In this document: one piece after another, positions 22,699 through 31,353 of the stretch | How positions within the stretch are numbered: position 1 is the first letter of the stretch | Layout of the letters: the number at the start of each line of letters is the position of its first letter | Origin: an uncultured Ruminococcus sp. | GTDB taxonomy: Bacteria > Bacillota > Clostridia > Oscillospirales > Acutalibacteraceae | DNA: 34,008 nt | Direction: 5' to 3' | Assembly: GCA_902762615.1 (NCBI GenBank) | Contig: CACWOX010000023.1 | Coordinates: 1-34,008, forward strand | Notes under the pieces: generated by a model | What the model was told of the DNA's origin: nothing | Seen by the model: only the letters and a program-made list of their open reading frames with translations | Database searches by the model: none | Translations under genes and position numbers: made by a program

Positions 22699-24030
22699 TT
22701 ACTTTTTCTTTGACTCGCCGCGTTCACGGATGATGAAGCGCACCGGAGTGCCCTCCAGTCCGAATGTCTCACGTATTTTGTTTTCAAGGTAGCGCTGGTA
22801 CGAGAAATGAAAGAGATCGGCGTTATTGACAAAGCATACGAACGTCGGCGGCTTGGTGGACGGCTGTGTGATATAATAAATCTTGAGCCTCTTGCCCTTG
22901 TCCGACGGCGGCTGCACCCTTGCCGTAGCGTCCGCCAGCACATCATTGAGCATGCCTGTTGAAATGCGGGTGGAATTCTGGTTGGAAACATAGGTGATCA
23001 GCTCAAACAGGCGGTCTATGCGCTGTCCGGTCTTTGCCGATATGAAAATGATCGGGGCATATGCCATAAACGAAAAATCGTTCTCTAATTTCTTGCGGAA
23101 AGTATTCATCGTTCCGCCGTCCTTCTCTATCGCGTCCCATTTGTTGACGGCAATAATGCAGCCCTTGCCCTTCTCATGCGCAATTCCGGCGACCTTGGAA
23201 TCCTGCTCGGTGAAGCCCTCGGTCGCGTCTATCATAATAACGCAGACGTCGGCGCGGTCAACTGCCGCTTCGGCGCGGATAATGCTGTATTTTTCAACAT
23301 TATCCTTAATACGGCTCTTGCGGCGTATTCCGGCTGTGTCAATAAAGACGAATTTTCCCTTGTCGTTTTCAATGACAGTATCAATCGCGTCGCGCGTGGT
23401 TCCGGCGATGTCGGAAACAATGACTCTTTCCTCACCTGCCACTTTATTAACCAGCGATGATTTACCTGCATTCGGCTTGCCTATGATGGCGACCTTGATG
23501 TATTCGTCGTCCTGCTCCTCGGGCGATTCCGGCGGGAAGTATTCAAATACCGCATCGAGCAGATCGCCTGTGCCGTGACCGTGAACCGCCGAAACGGGAT
23601 AAGGCTCGCCCAGACCTAAATTGTAAAATTCATAGAAATCCGGCGGCAGATTTCCCACCGAATCGCATTTGTTGACGCACAGCACTATAGGTCTGCCGCT
23701 CTTCTGAAGCATGGCGGCAACCTCCATGTCTGTTGCGACTACGCCGGAGCGCATATCCGTGACCATCACGATCACGTCAGCCGAGTCTATCGCCAGCTGC
23801 GCCTGACTGCGCATCTGTGACAGAATAATATCGTCTGACGCAGGCTCAATGCCGCCTGTGTCGATCAGCATGAACTGGCGGTTTCGCCATTCGCTGTCAC
23901 CGTATATCCTGTCTCGTGTGACGCCCGGCGTGTCCTCCACTATCGAGAGCCTGCGCCCCACGAGCTTATTGAACAGCGTGGACTTTCCGACATTCGGACG
24001 ACCCACAACTGCAACTATCGGTTTTGACAT
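22699..24030 (-). CDS. der: Ribosome biogenesis GTPase Der (EngA)
   Basis: A 443-residue double-Era GTPase needed for 50S subunit maturation. Two G domains: GRPNVGKS with DTPGVTRD, DTGG and NKCD, then GKPNAGKS with DIAGTTRD, DTAG and NKWD. A C-terminal KH-like domain ends in RFIIRERGESKKK. Length is as in B. subtilis. The ATG at 24030 gives the canonical MSKPIVAVVGRPNVGKS start; the ribosome binding site AAAGGA is about 13 nt away, and no other in-frame start lies between. It begins 31 bp after the DUF512 gene and is followed by plsY. Confidence 0.97.
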   Translation of the reverse strand: MSKPIVAVVGRPNVGKSTLFNKLVGRRLSIVEDTPGVTRDRIYGDSEWRNRQFMLIDTGGIEPASDDIILSQMRSQAQLAIDSADVIVMVTDMRSGVVATDMEVAAMLQKSGRPIVLCVNKCDSVGNLPPDFYEFYNLGLGEPYPVSAVHGHGTGDLLDAVFEYFPPESPEEQDDEYIKVAIIGKPNAGKSSLVNKVAGEERVIVSDIAGTTRDAIDTVIENDKGKFVFIDTAGIRRKSRIKDNVEKYSIIRAEAAVDRADVCVIMIDATEGFTEQDSKVAGIAHEKGKGCIIAVNKWDAIEKDGGTMNTFRKKLENDFSFMAYAPIIFISAKTGQRIDRLFELITYVSNQNSTRISTGMLNDVLADATARVQPPSDKGKRLKIYYITQPSTKPPTFVCFVNNADLFHFSYQRYLENKIRETFGLEGTPVRFIIRERGESKKK

Positions 24031-24061
24031 TTTTACTATTACATCCTTTCTGAGTCCTCTC

Positions 24062-25378
24062 TCAGACTTCTTCACAACGCCCAAGCAGAACGTCAAGCAG
24101 CTCGTATCCGTCGCTGTTTATCACGGCAATCTGTGTATTAAGTTCCTTCTGAACATCCTCAACCGTCAGGTCGTCAAGAAACATCTGTCCGGTGCTTTCC
24201 AGCATGGATGACGAAATCATCAGCCTGTCTCCCAGCTCCCCGCCGCGAAGCTGAGCGATAAGATCCTGCCCCGTGATCAGACCCGAAACCGTGATTCTCT
24301 CACCGAAAAAGTGATTGACGATCGGATAAACCTTCCATTTAGCATTATGCCATTTTTTTTGCGCCAGGTCAAGCAATTCTTTCAAAATCGGCGCAATACT
24401 TATCCCGCAGGCTATGGATGCGCTGTAATGCCCGTCGTCCCCCGGCTCGTCCTCCATCGCGGAGATAAACTCGCTGCGCAGAAGCGACACCATGCCCACG
24501 CCGTTCTCCAGCTGGGCATAATCCTCATAGAAATCCTCGCCGTGTATCTCCCTGCTCGCGTTCAGGTAAAATTCGTCCGACGGATAGACAATCCTGCTGC
24601 CGAATTTTTCAACGCACATATTCCCAAAGACTTCTATCTGGTCAATGACCCTGCCGCATTCCTCCGGCGTGAACATGCGCAGCTTTTCCAGACCTTTCCT
24701 GTGCCTTGTAAGCCCTACAGGCACTACGGCAACCGACTGAACGGCAGGACAGAGCGCCGTAAGATCACGCAGCGTCCTGTCAAGCTCCGCGCCGTCGTTC
24801 CATTCCGGACAGAGCACTATCTGGCAGTTTAAATGAATGCCGCCGTCGGCAAGCATTTTGATAAAGCGAAGCGACTTGCCGGCGTGAGGATTCTTCATCA
24901 TCTTCACCCGAAGCTCCGGATTTGTCGTGTGTACCGAGATATTCACAGGCGATATGCGCATCTTTATAATACGGTCTATCTCACGTTCGTCGATATTGGT
25001 GAGCGTGATGTAATTCCCGAAAAGAAAGGACAGCCGGTCATCATCGTCCTTAAAGTAGAGCGACTTACGCATTCCCTTGGGCAGCTGGTCGATAAAGCAG
25101 AATACGCACTTGTTGCGGCAGGAGCGCTGCCTGTCCATCAGATATGTGCCGCACTCCACCCCGAGCGAATCATACTGCCCCTTGCGAATGGTGATTTCAC
25201 GCCTGCTGCCGTCACCCTTCTCGAGCAGAATATTGAGCCTGCGGTCGGTCTCGTAAAAGCGATAATCCAAAATATCATTAATCTCATTGCCGTTGATGGA
25301 TATAATCTTGTCCCCGCATTCAATGCCGTGTCTCTGAGCCTGACTTCCGCTCTGCGTGCTGCTTACGGTAACTGGCAT
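24062..25378 (-). CDS. DUF512 family protein with PDZ and radical-SAM-like regions
   Basis: A 438-residue protein. Residues ~1-65 form a PDZ-like domain (SQAQRHGIECGDKIISING). A cysteine cluster CRNKCVFC (Cys87, Cys91, Cys94; the CX3CX2C spacing of radical SAM enzymes) and FIDQLPKGMRKSLYFKDDD follow. The rest includes the DUF512 region with LCPEWNDG and VPVGLTRHR. The family is conserved in Firmicutes, commonly beside der; its reaction is unknown. It probably binds a [4Fe-4S] cluster, but that is inferred from the Cys spacing. The ATG at 25378 follows GGAG by about 8 nt. A strong terminator-like stem lies just upstream. Confidence 0.9.
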   Translation of the reverse strand: MPVTVSSTQSGSQAQRHGIECGDKIISINGNEINDILDYRFYETDRRLNILLEKGDGSRREITIRKGQYDSLGVECGTYLMDRQRSCRNKCVFCFIDQLPKGMRKSLYFKDDDDRLSFLFGNYITLTNIDEREIDRIIKMRISPVNISVHTTNPELRVKMMKNPHAGKSLRFIKMLADGGIHLNCQIVLCPEWNDGAELDRTLRDLTALCPAVQSVAVVPVGLTRHRKGLEKLRMFTPEECGRVIDQIEVFGNMCVEKFGSRIVYPSDEFYLNASREIHGEDFYEDYAQLENGVGMVSLLRSEFISAMEDEPGDDGHYSASIACGISIAPILKELLDLAQKKWHNAKWKVYPIVNHFFGERITVSGLITGQDLIAQLRGGELGDRLMISSSMLESTGQMFLDDLTVEDVQKELNTQIAVINSDGYELLDVLLGRCEEV

Positions 25379-25399
25379 ATCATCACTCCCTTCGGTATG

Positions 25400-25464
25400 A
25401 CAAATAAAAAAGCGGCTGTATCAAACAACATACGGAAAAACCGCCGTTGATATCTAAGCCGCTT
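25400..25464 (-). terminator. Terminator or attenuator between rpmF and the DUF512-der genes
   Basis: Arms AAGCGGCT (25410-25417) and AGCCGCTT (25457-25464) with inner TATCAA/TTGATA pairing. On the minus strand they are followed by TTTTTATTTG. It lies only ~22 bp upstream of the DUF512 start, with no room for a promoter between them. Confidence 0.8.
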
Positions 25465-25490
25465 CTTTCGGATTGCAAAGTCAGAAGAAA

Positions 25491-25679
25491 TTATTTGTCT
25501 TCGCCCATTTTTATAACTTCACGACCCTTGTAATAGCCGCAGTTACTGCAAATGCGGTGAGGTCTCTTGTACTCGCCGCAGTTAGAGCACTTCACGAGTG
25601 TGGGAGCGTCGAGCTTCCATACGCTGGAGCGTCTGCTGTTTCTTCTTGCCTTAGAAGTTTTTCTCTTTGGTACCGCCAT
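25491..25679 (-). CDS. rpmF: 50S ribosomal protein L32
   Basis: A 62-residue basic ribosomal protein. The N-terminus [18 protein letters not shown] is near-invariant in L32. A zinc ribbon is formed by Cys31-x2-Cys34 and Cys44-x2-Cys47, so this is the zinc-containing form. The ATG at 25679 follows AGGAGGTG by about 7 nt. It directly follows the yceD gene (34 bp), the universal bacterial yceD-rpmF pair. Confidence 0.98.
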   Translation of the reverse strand: MAVPKRKTSKARRNSRRSSVWKLDAPTLVKCSNCGEYKRPHRICSNCGYYKGREVIKMGEDK

Positions 25680-25713
25680 TTTTCAGCACCTCCTTGATTA
25701 AAATAGAACTGTG

Positions 25714-26211
25714 TCAGTCTTGCATCAGTTCATCGAGAACTGCCATTCTCGGGTCAACCGCTTCCTTTTTGCAGCCGCAGCTGCCCTCGTTTAGATTTTG
25801 TCCGCACTTAGGACAAAGTCCGAGACAGCCCTCAGAACACAGGTGCTTGATAGGCAGCTCCAGAAGAATATCGTCCCTGACCAGACTGAATAGGTCGAGT
25901 GTGTATCCCGCAACGATGATGATGTCATCCGTGTCCTCGTTTTCGGCAGAGAGAGCAAGCGTGTGTACAAAATCCTGCTTTACCGATTTTTTGGCGTCTG
26001 CAAGACACCTGTCGCACGGTTTGGAATAGTCGAACTCCGCGGTATAGCTAAGCTCTACCAGACCTCCGCTGTTTTTGACCTGACCCCTGACCCTGACGGG
26101 GGAAACGGTTAACTGCTCGCCCTCGGCAGAGAGATCGTCGTACACAAAGCACTCGTCAACCTCGAGACTGCTGTCGGGAGTGACAAATATATCATTTAAC
26201 TCAAGCGGCAT
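25714..26211 (-). CDS. YceD (DUF177) family protein
   Basis: A 165-residue protein of the DUF177 family, found upstream of rpmF and linked to 23S rRNA and ribosome accumulation. It has the central CDRC motif (CDRCLADAKK), the acidic DIIIVAGYTLDLFSLVRDDILLELPIK segment typical of the family and a C-terminal Cys-rich cluster (CSEGCLGLCPKCG, then CGC), likely zinc-binding. The ATG at 26211 is preferred; a GTG five codons earlier coincides with the GAGGTG site. The first gene after a consensus promoter. Confidence 0.92.
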   Translation of the reverse strand: MPLELNDIFVTPDSSLEVDECFVYDDLSAEGEQLTVSPVRVRGQVKNSGGLVELSYTAEFDYSKPCDRCLADAKKSVKQDFVHTLALSAENEDTDDIIIVAGYTLDLFSLVRDDILLELPIKHLCSEGCLGLCPKCGQNLNEGSCGCKKEAVDPRMAVLDELMQD

Positions 26212-26255
26212 AATACAATAATACACCTCGTATATAATTATACACTCGATAATAT

Positions 26256-26284
26256 ATTATAAAGAATCAAGTCGGCTTTGTCAA
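26256..26284 (-). promoter_or_regulatory. Perfect consensus promoter of yceD-rpmF
   Basis: On the minus strand TTGACA (26279-26284), 17-bp spacer, TATAAT (26256-26261), 45 bp upstream of the yceD start. Strength fits a ribosomal-protein transcript. Confidence 0.85.
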
Positions 26285-26304
26285 TAGATTTTTTAAATTT
26301 ATAA

Positions 26305-26721
26305 TTACTTAATTTCAGCCAGCTTGAAAATCTCCTCCGGGAAGTCGGCTGAATCAGCGGAAATCGAGAAGGTGATGTTGACCTTGGCAGAATCGGTGAG
26401 CATCTTGATTCTGGCAAGAAATGCGGTGAGCTGATTGAGATCGCCACCGCCGATCTTCAGTGTGGAATCCACAAGAATGTCGGTGATATCGTAGTTGCCC
26501 GCGCAGAGACCGCTGATGAAGCCGTAGAAGCTGTCAAAACCGGAAATGCTGTAGCCTTCGATATTAACCAGACGTGCGTTGTGGTCGACGTCAAATGTGA
26601 GTGTGTCGCCCTTTTCAATGCATACGACGTTGCCCTTGGAATTGACGACCGCTTCGTGTGTCAGGTCGATGAGCTTCTTTGTCTTGCCGGAGCCTTTTTT
26701 GCCTGTGAGAAGTGTGATCAT
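26305..26721 (-). CDS. Small P-loop NTPase-like protein
   Basis: A 138-residue protein starting with a Walker A motif, MITLLTGKKGSGKTK (GKKGSGKT at 7-14). A possible Walker-B-like strand, ITDILVD, lies near residue 82, and FYGFISGLCAGNYDITD is distinctive. The family is common in Clostridia and is often given the name 'twitching motility protein PilT' or 'ATP-binding protein' on the P-loop alone. It is far too short to be a PilT ATPase and there are no pilus genes here. The ATG at 26721 follows AGGAGG by about 10 nt. It lies alone between pgi and the yceD promoter. Function unknown; nucleotide binding likely. Confidence 0.8.
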   Translation of the reverse strand: MITLLTGKKGSGKTKKLIDLTHEAVVNSKGNVVCIEKGDTLTFDVDHNARLVNIEGYSISGFDSFYGFISGLCAGNYDITDILVDSTLKIGGGDLNQLTAFLARIKMLTDSAKVNITFSISADSADFPEEIFKLAEIK

Positions 26722-26777
26722 GTTAAATGACCTCCTGTAAAAATAATTATTTATTGTTTAAAAAGAGATTTCAATGA

Positions 26778-26798
26778 GTGTGGCGTGTGGCGCGTGGC
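26778..26798. repeat. GTGTGGC tandem heptamer
   Basis: Two exact copies of GTGTGGC and a third with one change (GCGTGGC) lie in the gap between pgi and the small P-loop gene. Confidence 0.8.
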
Positions 26799-26856
26799 GT
26801 TTTGCAATCATTACATCTCACCATTCCAGCCCACTGTTCACACAGAGTTTTCTCTT

Positions 26857-26880
26857 TATGTTTATTACTATGTTTATTAC
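26857..26880. repeat. 12-bp tandem duplication spanning the pgi stop
   Basis: TATGTTTATTAC occurs twice in a row (26857-26868 and 26869-26880); the second copy contains the pgi stop codon (26877-26879). A tandem duplication here leaves the protein unchanged. Confidence 0.9.
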
Positions 26881-28217
26881 TCGCCCAGTCTGGCTTCGAG
26901 AGCAGCCTTCTGCTCTTCATAGCCGGGCTTGCCAAGAAGTGCGAACATATTCTTCTTGTACGCCTCCACGCCGGGCTGATTGAATGGATTGACGCCGAGG
27001 GTGTAGCCCGAAATGGCGCATGCCTTCTCAAAGAAATAGATCAGCCAGCCGAGTTCAAACTCGTTTGCCTCGGGTATAGACAGCACGATATTCGGCACGC
27101 CGCCGTCATTATGGGCAAGAATCGTCCCTTGAAAAGCCTTCTTGTTGATGAAGTCCATTGTCTTGCCGGCAAGGAAATTCAGACCGTCGCCGTTCCCTTC
27201 GACTTCACCCATGACCAGCTCGCTCTTTGACTTTTCAATATTAACGACCGTCTCAAACAGGTTGCGTCTGCCTTCCTGCACATACTGACCGAGTGAGTGA
27301 AGATCGGTGGAGAAAATGACCGAATCGGGCAGAAGACCCTTGTTGTCCTTACCTTCGCTTTCGCCGTAGAGCTGCTTCCACCATTCGTTCATCATCTGGA
27401 AGTAAGGCTCATAGCTTACAAGAAGCTCGGTCGCGTAGCCCTTGCGATAGAGGATATTTCTGACAGCCGCGTACTTGTACGCCGGATTCTCCTCGAGATC
27501 GGTCGAGCAGAGACTATCCTGCGCTTCCTTTGCGCCTGCCATGAGCTTGTCTATATCGCATCCTGCAACGGCAATCGGCAGCAGACCTACTGCGGTAAGC
27601 ACCGAGAAACGACCGCCGACGTCGTCCGGAACAACAAATGTTTCATAGCCCTCCTGATCGGCGAGAGTCTTTAATGTACCCTTGGCCTTGTCGGTGGTGC
27701 AGAAGATTCTTTCCCTTGCGCCTTCCTTGCCGTATTTTTCCTCAAGAACGCCGCGAAGCACGCGGAAAGCAATAGCCGGCTCGGTGGTGGTGCCGGATTT
27801 GGAAATCATGTTGACGGAGAAGTCCCTGTCCTTGCACAGCTCGATGACCTCGTTGAGCGAAGTGGAGCTGATGGAATTGCCGGCAAAGAATATCTGGGGA
27901 GTATCCTTGCAGACAAGATTGTAGTTGGGTGACTTGAGAAATTCTATAGCAGCTCTTGCGCCGAGGTAGGAACCGCCTATGCCTATGACGATAAACACTT
28001 CGCTGTTCTTCTGGATTCTTGCGGCGGCATCCTTGATACGCGCGAATTCTTCCTTATCATAATCGGTAGGAAGAGTAAGCCAGCCGAGCTTATCGTTGCC
28101 GAGACCTGTTCCGTTGTGGAGAGTATCATGCGAAAGAGCGATCTGTCCTGAGATTGCCTTAAACTCATGCTCAGAAACAAAATCGGAAATGTACTTGCAA
28201 TTTAATGTTACAGCCAT
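26877..28217 (-). CDS. pgi: Glucose-6-phosphate isomerase
   Basis: A 446-residue isomerase interconverting glucose-6-phosphate and fructose-6-phosphate, of the short Bacillus/Clostridium type (~450 residues). Signatures: [13 protein letters not shown] (sugar-phosphate-binding SIS region), [45 protein letters not shown] and [16 protein letters not shown] with the C-terminal catalytic Lys. The ATG at 28217 follows GGAGG by about 9 nt; the 14-codon upstream extension of the frame has no site. Single gene with its own promoter. Together with pfkA and the glg genes it places the F6P/G6P/G1P node in this window. Confidence 0.97.
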   Translation of the reverse strand: MAVTLNCKYISDFVSEHEFKAISGQIALSHDTLHNGTGLGNDKLGWLTLPTDYDKEEFARIKDAAARIQKNSEVFIVIGIGGSYLGARAAIEFLKSPNYNLVCKDTPQIFFAGNSISSTSLNEVIELCKDRDFSVNMISKSGTTTEPAIAFRVLRGVLEEKYGKEGARERIFCTTDKAKGTLKTLADQEGYETFVVPDDVGGRFSVLTAVGLLPIAVAGCDIDKLMAGAKEAQDSLCSTDLEENPAYKYAAVRNILYRKGYATELLVSYEPYFQMMNEWWKQLYGESEGKDNKGLLPDSVIFSTDLHSLGQYVQEGRRNLFETVVNIEKSKSELVMGEVEGNGDGLNFLAGKTMDFINKKAFQGTILAHNDGGVPNIVLSIPEANEFELGWLIYFFEKACAISGYTLGVNPFNQPGVEAYKKNMFALLGKPGYEEQKAALEARLGE

Positions 28218-28250
28218 ATAAAATAGCCTCCTAAAAATAGATACATCAAT

Positions 28251-28279
28251 AATATACATTATCTGTCACGACTTTGCAA
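28251..28279 (-). promoter_or_regulatory. Candidate pgi promoter
   Basis: On the minus strand TTGCAA (28274-28279), 17-bp spacer, TATATT (28251-28256), 34 bp upstream of pgi. The -35 sits inside the small inverted repeat GACTT-TGC-AAGTC (28270-28282), which may be an operator. Confidence 0.55.
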
Positions 28280-28406
28280 GTCACAGCTTGTAAATTTTGA
28301 ATTATTTTCATGTTTTTCATAAAAAGTTTAAATTTTTAGCGGCATTTTTATGATTTAAAAACAGCCATGACCATATAGTACACAAATGGACGGGATTATA
28401 AAAAAT

Positions 28407-28472
28407 CTTAACCCTTTTTCTTCTGTCTCTTAACCTTTTCTAAACCTTTTGGGATTACCATTTAGCCATGAT
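28407..28472 (+). promoter_or_regulatory. Phased direct repeats and activator-type promoter of the ABC locus
   Basis: CTTAACCCTTTT (28407), CTTAACCTTTTC (28429) and CTAAACCTTTTG (28440) are direct repeats offset by 22 and 11 bp, that is, one or two helical turns. The last overlaps the -35 position of a possible promoter with -10 CATGAT (28467-28472). This is the layout of OmpR-type response-regulator activation sites; the binding protein is inferred. Confidence 0.5.
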
Positions 28473-28495
28473 AAACGAAAGGAACGGTGAGCCGC

Positions 28496-29407
28496 ATGGC
28501 AAACACAATTCTCAAAACAGAAAACATATCAAAGAAGTACGGAAGCAATCAGGTTCTCAGCAATGTAAGCATCACCCTCGAAAGCGGAAAGATATACGGA
28601 CTGATCGGCGTCAACGGAGCCGGCAAGACCACTCTCATGCGCCAGATCCTCGGGCTGTCGGTTCCCACCTCGGGTGAGATCGAGCTTTTCGGCAAGCGCG
28701 GCAAGGCTATCTCCAAGGAACGCGGCAGACTCGGCTGCCTGATCGAATCCCCCGGTCTGGTGCTCAACCTCACTGCAAAGCAGAATCTTCATCTGCACCG
28801 CATTATGCACGGCATAGCCGATGCCGACATTGAGGACAAGCTGCTTGAAACCGTCGGTCTGGCAAACACCGGCAAAAAGAAGGCCAAGGACTTCTCGCTC
28901 GGCATGAAGCAGCGCCTCGGCATTGCCATTGCCCTGCTGACCAATCCCGAGCTTGTCATTTTAGACGAGCCGATCAACGGACTTGACCCCATCGGCGTCG
29001 TCGAAATCAGAGAGCTTATCAAAAGGCTCTGCGACGAAAAGGGCATGACCATTCTCATCTCGAGCCACAATCTTCCCGAGCTTTACCAGTGTGCTACCGA
29101 CTACATCATCATAGATCACGGCGAAATCAAGGAGCAAATCACCCTGGAGCAGCTGGAGGAAAAATGCAGACACTACCTGCAAATAGAAACGCCCGACACG
29201 GACAAGCTCGCTCAGGTGCTGGAATCCAAGCTTGGCACAACAAATTTCAAGGTTATGCCCAACGGCAGCGTGCAGCTCTACGATTTTACAGATGAAAAGG
29301 AAAAAGTCACCGATGTTCTCTTTGAAAACGCCGTTAAAACCACAGGTTTCTCGCTGATGGGCGAAACGCTGGAGAATTATTTCATCTCGGCAGTCGGCAA
29401 ACAATAA
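28496..29407 (+). CDS. BcrA-type ABC transporter ATP-binding protein
   Basis: A 303-residue ABC ATPase. Walker A GVNGAGKTT, the variant Q-loop LIESPGL, signature FSLGMKQRLGIA, Walker B LVILDEPINGLDP and the switch SSHNLPE are all present. The C-terminal ~70 residues form the extension seen in bacitracin/lantibiotic-immunity transporters (BcrA, SpaF). Such proteins energise an ABC-2 permease to remove peptides from the membrane. The ATG at 28496 is preceded by AAAGGAACGGTG; a GTG three codons earlier is rejected. It is first in a unit with an ABC-2 permease and a histidine kinase. Confidence 0.92.
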   Translation: MANTILKTENISKKYGSNQVLSNVSITLESGKIYGLIGVNGAGKTTLMRQILGLSVPTSGEIELFGKRGKAISKERGRLGCLIESPGLVLNLTAKQNLHLHRIMHGIADADIEDKLLETVGLANTGKKKAKDFSLGMKQRLGIAIALLTNPELVILDEPINGLDPIGVVEIRELIKRLCDEKGMTILISSHNLPELYQCATDYIIIDHGEIKEQITLEQLEEKCRHYLQIETPDTDKLAQVLESKLGTTNFKVMPNGSVQLYDFTDEKEKVTDVLFENAVKTTGFSLMGETLENYFISAVGKQ

Positions 29408-29485
29408 AGACCTTTTTAATCATTATACTCTGCTCAGGCAAATTCAAACATACATTTCACATAAAAACAGGAGGACAATAAGAAA

Positions 29486-30289
29486 ATGATCAATCTCATC
29501 AAGGCTGATTTTTATAAAATTCACAGATCGGTAATTTACAAGGTGCTTTTCATTATTATGGCTCTCTGCGGCGTCAGCACCACTCTTGTATCGCATTTTA
29601 TCGGAACCGGCGACATGGACATCGCCTCTGCAAGCTCCGCCGGACTGCTCACCGACGTCGTTATGCTCAACCTGGTCAGCTGCATTGTCGCAGGTCAGCT
29701 GGTCTGCGGCGACTTTGAGAACAAGCTCATTCAGTCGGCTCTCACAGGCACAAGCGGAAGGTTCACGCTCGTCTGCAGCAAAATGATCACCTACACGATT
29801 CTGGTCGGCGTTATGGCACTTCCCTATGCCCTCTGCGCCATCATCGGCTGGGCAACAGGCGCCCAGTTCGGCGCTCCCTACTCCGCTTCGGTCTATCTCA
29901 AGATTCTCTCCGAAACCGCAACCGTCGATTTTTCTGTCGCAGCACTCTTGAAATACATCGCGATAGCTGCTATAATGGCTTTGACTTACACTGCTCAGAC
30001 TGCCTTTGTATTCATGCTCGCATTCATCTTCAAGAACAAAGCCCTTATCGTCACGGCAGTCGGCTTCATCGTCTGCACCTTCATCGGGATGACCTCCTCC
30101 CTGTTTTCTCAGAACAGCGAGGCTGTCGAAAAGGCAATTTCGTGTACTCCCTTCGGCAAGGACGCATACACCATGTGCAATTCCACCGAAGCCGGCACAA
30201 TGCTGAAGGTACTGCTTGTGGCGGTCGCATACCTCGCGGTCTTTACCTGCCTGACATACGCGACCTTCAAAAAGGCTGAGATCAAGTAA
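29486..30289 (+). CDS. ABC-2 type transporter permease
   Basis: A 267-residue integral membrane protein with about six hydrophobic segments (near 17-37, 53-73, 101-122, 151-182, 186-206 and 239-260). The MINLIKADFYKI start and the GDFENKLIQSALTGTSGR segment are typical of BcrB/SpaE/G-like ABC-2 permeases. It starts 78 bp after the ATPase stop with AGGAGGA about 11 nt upstream. Only one permease is present, so the transporter would be ATPase2-permease2. Substrate unknown; antimicrobial-peptide immunity is inferred from the neighbours. Confidence 0.88.
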   Translation: MINLIKADFYKIHRSVIYKVLFIIMALCGVSTTLVSHFIGTGDMDIASASSAGLLTDVVMLNLVSCIVAGQLVCGDFENKLIQSALTGTSGRFTLVCSKMITYTILVGVMALPYALCAIIGWATGAQFGAPYSASVYLKILSETATVDFSVAALLKYIAIAAIMALTYTAQTAFVFMLAFIFKNKALIVTAVGFIVCTFIGMTSSLFSQNSEAVEKAISCTPFGKDAYTMCNSTEAGTMLKVLLVAVAYLAVFTCLTYATFKKAEIK

Positions 30290-30319
30290 ACATCAAGGTA
30301 ATCACGTCACCTCGAAAAA

Positions 30320-30352
30320 GCAGAAGCTCCGGAACAAAATCCGGGCTTCTGC
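30320..30352 (+). terminator. Stem-loop between permease and kinase genes
   Basis: GCAGAAGCTCCGGA (30320-30333) pairs with TCCGGGCTTCTGC (to 30352) through about 13 bp. A T-rich stretch (TTTTTTATTTTT) begins after CATTTGTG, so termination may be partial, lowering kinase expression. Confidence 0.6.
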
Positions 30353-30393
30353 CATTTGTGTTTTTTATTTTTAATTTAAGCGGTGATAAATAT

Positions 30394-31305
30394 ATGAAAT
30401 ATGCCATCGTATTGCTCAGCATAATCATATGCGTGCTGCTTTTTGCACTGATAAACATGAAACTACAGCTGCGCTCACTTTCAGATCAGCTCAAAAAACG
30501 TCTTGACGACGGCTCACGGAACTACCTTCATGTATCACTGCTGGATCATTCGGTTTCCCGGCTCGCCTCCGATATGAACAAATGCCTTGTGCAGGACGAT
30601 CAGGCAAGGCAGACACTTCAGCGTGAGGAAAAGCAGTTCCGTGAGACAATCGCCAATATCTCCCACGACCTTCGCACTCCTCTCACCTCGATCAAGGGAT
30701 ATTTGCAGCTGTTGGAAAATGAAAACCCCAGCCGGCAGCAGCAAAAGCGTCTGACTGTTATCAGAAAGCACACAGGGGAATTAGGCGATCTGATAGAGCA
30801 TTTCTTTGAATATTCCTACCTGCTCAGCAGCGATTCCGAGATAAATCCCGAGCGCTTCTGCCTGACCGACGAAACGGCGGAATGCATAGCCGCGGCGGTC
30901 TTGCAGTTCGAGGAAAAGGGCATTGACGTGCATACAGGTCAATTCGGACGCGTCCTCGTGACTGCCGACAGAGAAAAGACCGTCCGCATAATACAGAACC
31001 TTTTGCGCAACTGCATTCACCATTCGGCTGGTGACATCACGGTAAATGTCACCGAATCAGACGGTTTGGCGCGGCTTGCCGTTTCAAACCCCGTGAGCGA
31101 CCCCGCTGCTATGCAGACTGGGCGGCTCTTTGAACGGTTCTACACTGCGGAGAAATCCCGACACAAATCGACAGGTCTCGGTCTTTCCATTGTCCGGCTG
31201 CTGAGTGAACAAATGCACGGCTCGGCTCGGGCAGAACTAAACGGCAATATTCTCACTATAACAGTTTCGCTCCCGCAGGATTTTTCCGTTTACAGCCAAA
31301 ACTGA
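30394..31305 (+). CDS. Sensor histidine kinase with a single N-terminal membrane segment
   Basis: A 303-residue kinase. Residues ~3-21 are the only membrane segment and there is no extracellular loop, so a direct extracellular sensor is unlikely. The HisKA domain has NISHDLRTPLTSIKGYLQLL with phospho-accepting His91. The HATPase domain has NLLRNCIHHS (N box) and STGLGLSIVRLL (G box). The type accompanies BcrA-like ABC operons in Firmicutes. The ATG at 30394 has a weak site (GCGGTGA), and an upstream ATG (30358) falls in the T-rich tail of the stem-loop. No response regulator gene is adjacent; the next gene is convergent. Confidence 0.9.
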   Translation: MKYAIVLLSIIICVLLFALINMKLQLRSLSDQLKKRLDDGSRNYLHVSLLDHSVSRLASDMNKCLVQDDQARQTLQREEKQFRETIANISHDLRTPLTSIKGYLQLLENENPSRQQQKRLTVIRKHTGELGDLIEHFFEYSYLLSSDSEINPERFCLTDETAECIAAAVLQFEEKGIDVHTGQFGRVLVTADREKTVRIIQNLLRNCIHHSAGDITVNVTESDGLARLAVSNPVSDPAAMQTGRLFERFYTAEKSRHKSTGLGLSIVRLLSEQMHGSARAELNGNILTITVSLPQDFSVYSQN

Positions 31306-31306
31306 A

Positions 31307-31348
31307 ACAACCCGCTCTTATTCCACAATCGGGATACGGGCGGGTTGT
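31307..31348. terminator. Terminator between convergent kinase and hydrolase genes
   Basis: Arms ACAACCCGC (31307-31315) and GCGGGTTGT (31340-31348). The plus-strand tail is GTTATTTATG, the minus-strand tail TTCAGTTTTGG; both are only moderately T-rich. Confidence 0.6.
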
Positions 31349-31353
31349 GTTAT

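Noticed and set aside
22668-22991. Upstream extension of the plsY frame
   Set aside because: It overlaps the der 3' end; the PlsY N-terminus and a good ribosome binding site fit the ATG at 22667.
26305-26721. PilT twitching-motility ATPase
   Set aside because: Only a Walker A motif is shared; at 138 residues it lacks the PilT Asp/His boxes, and no pilus genes are nearby.
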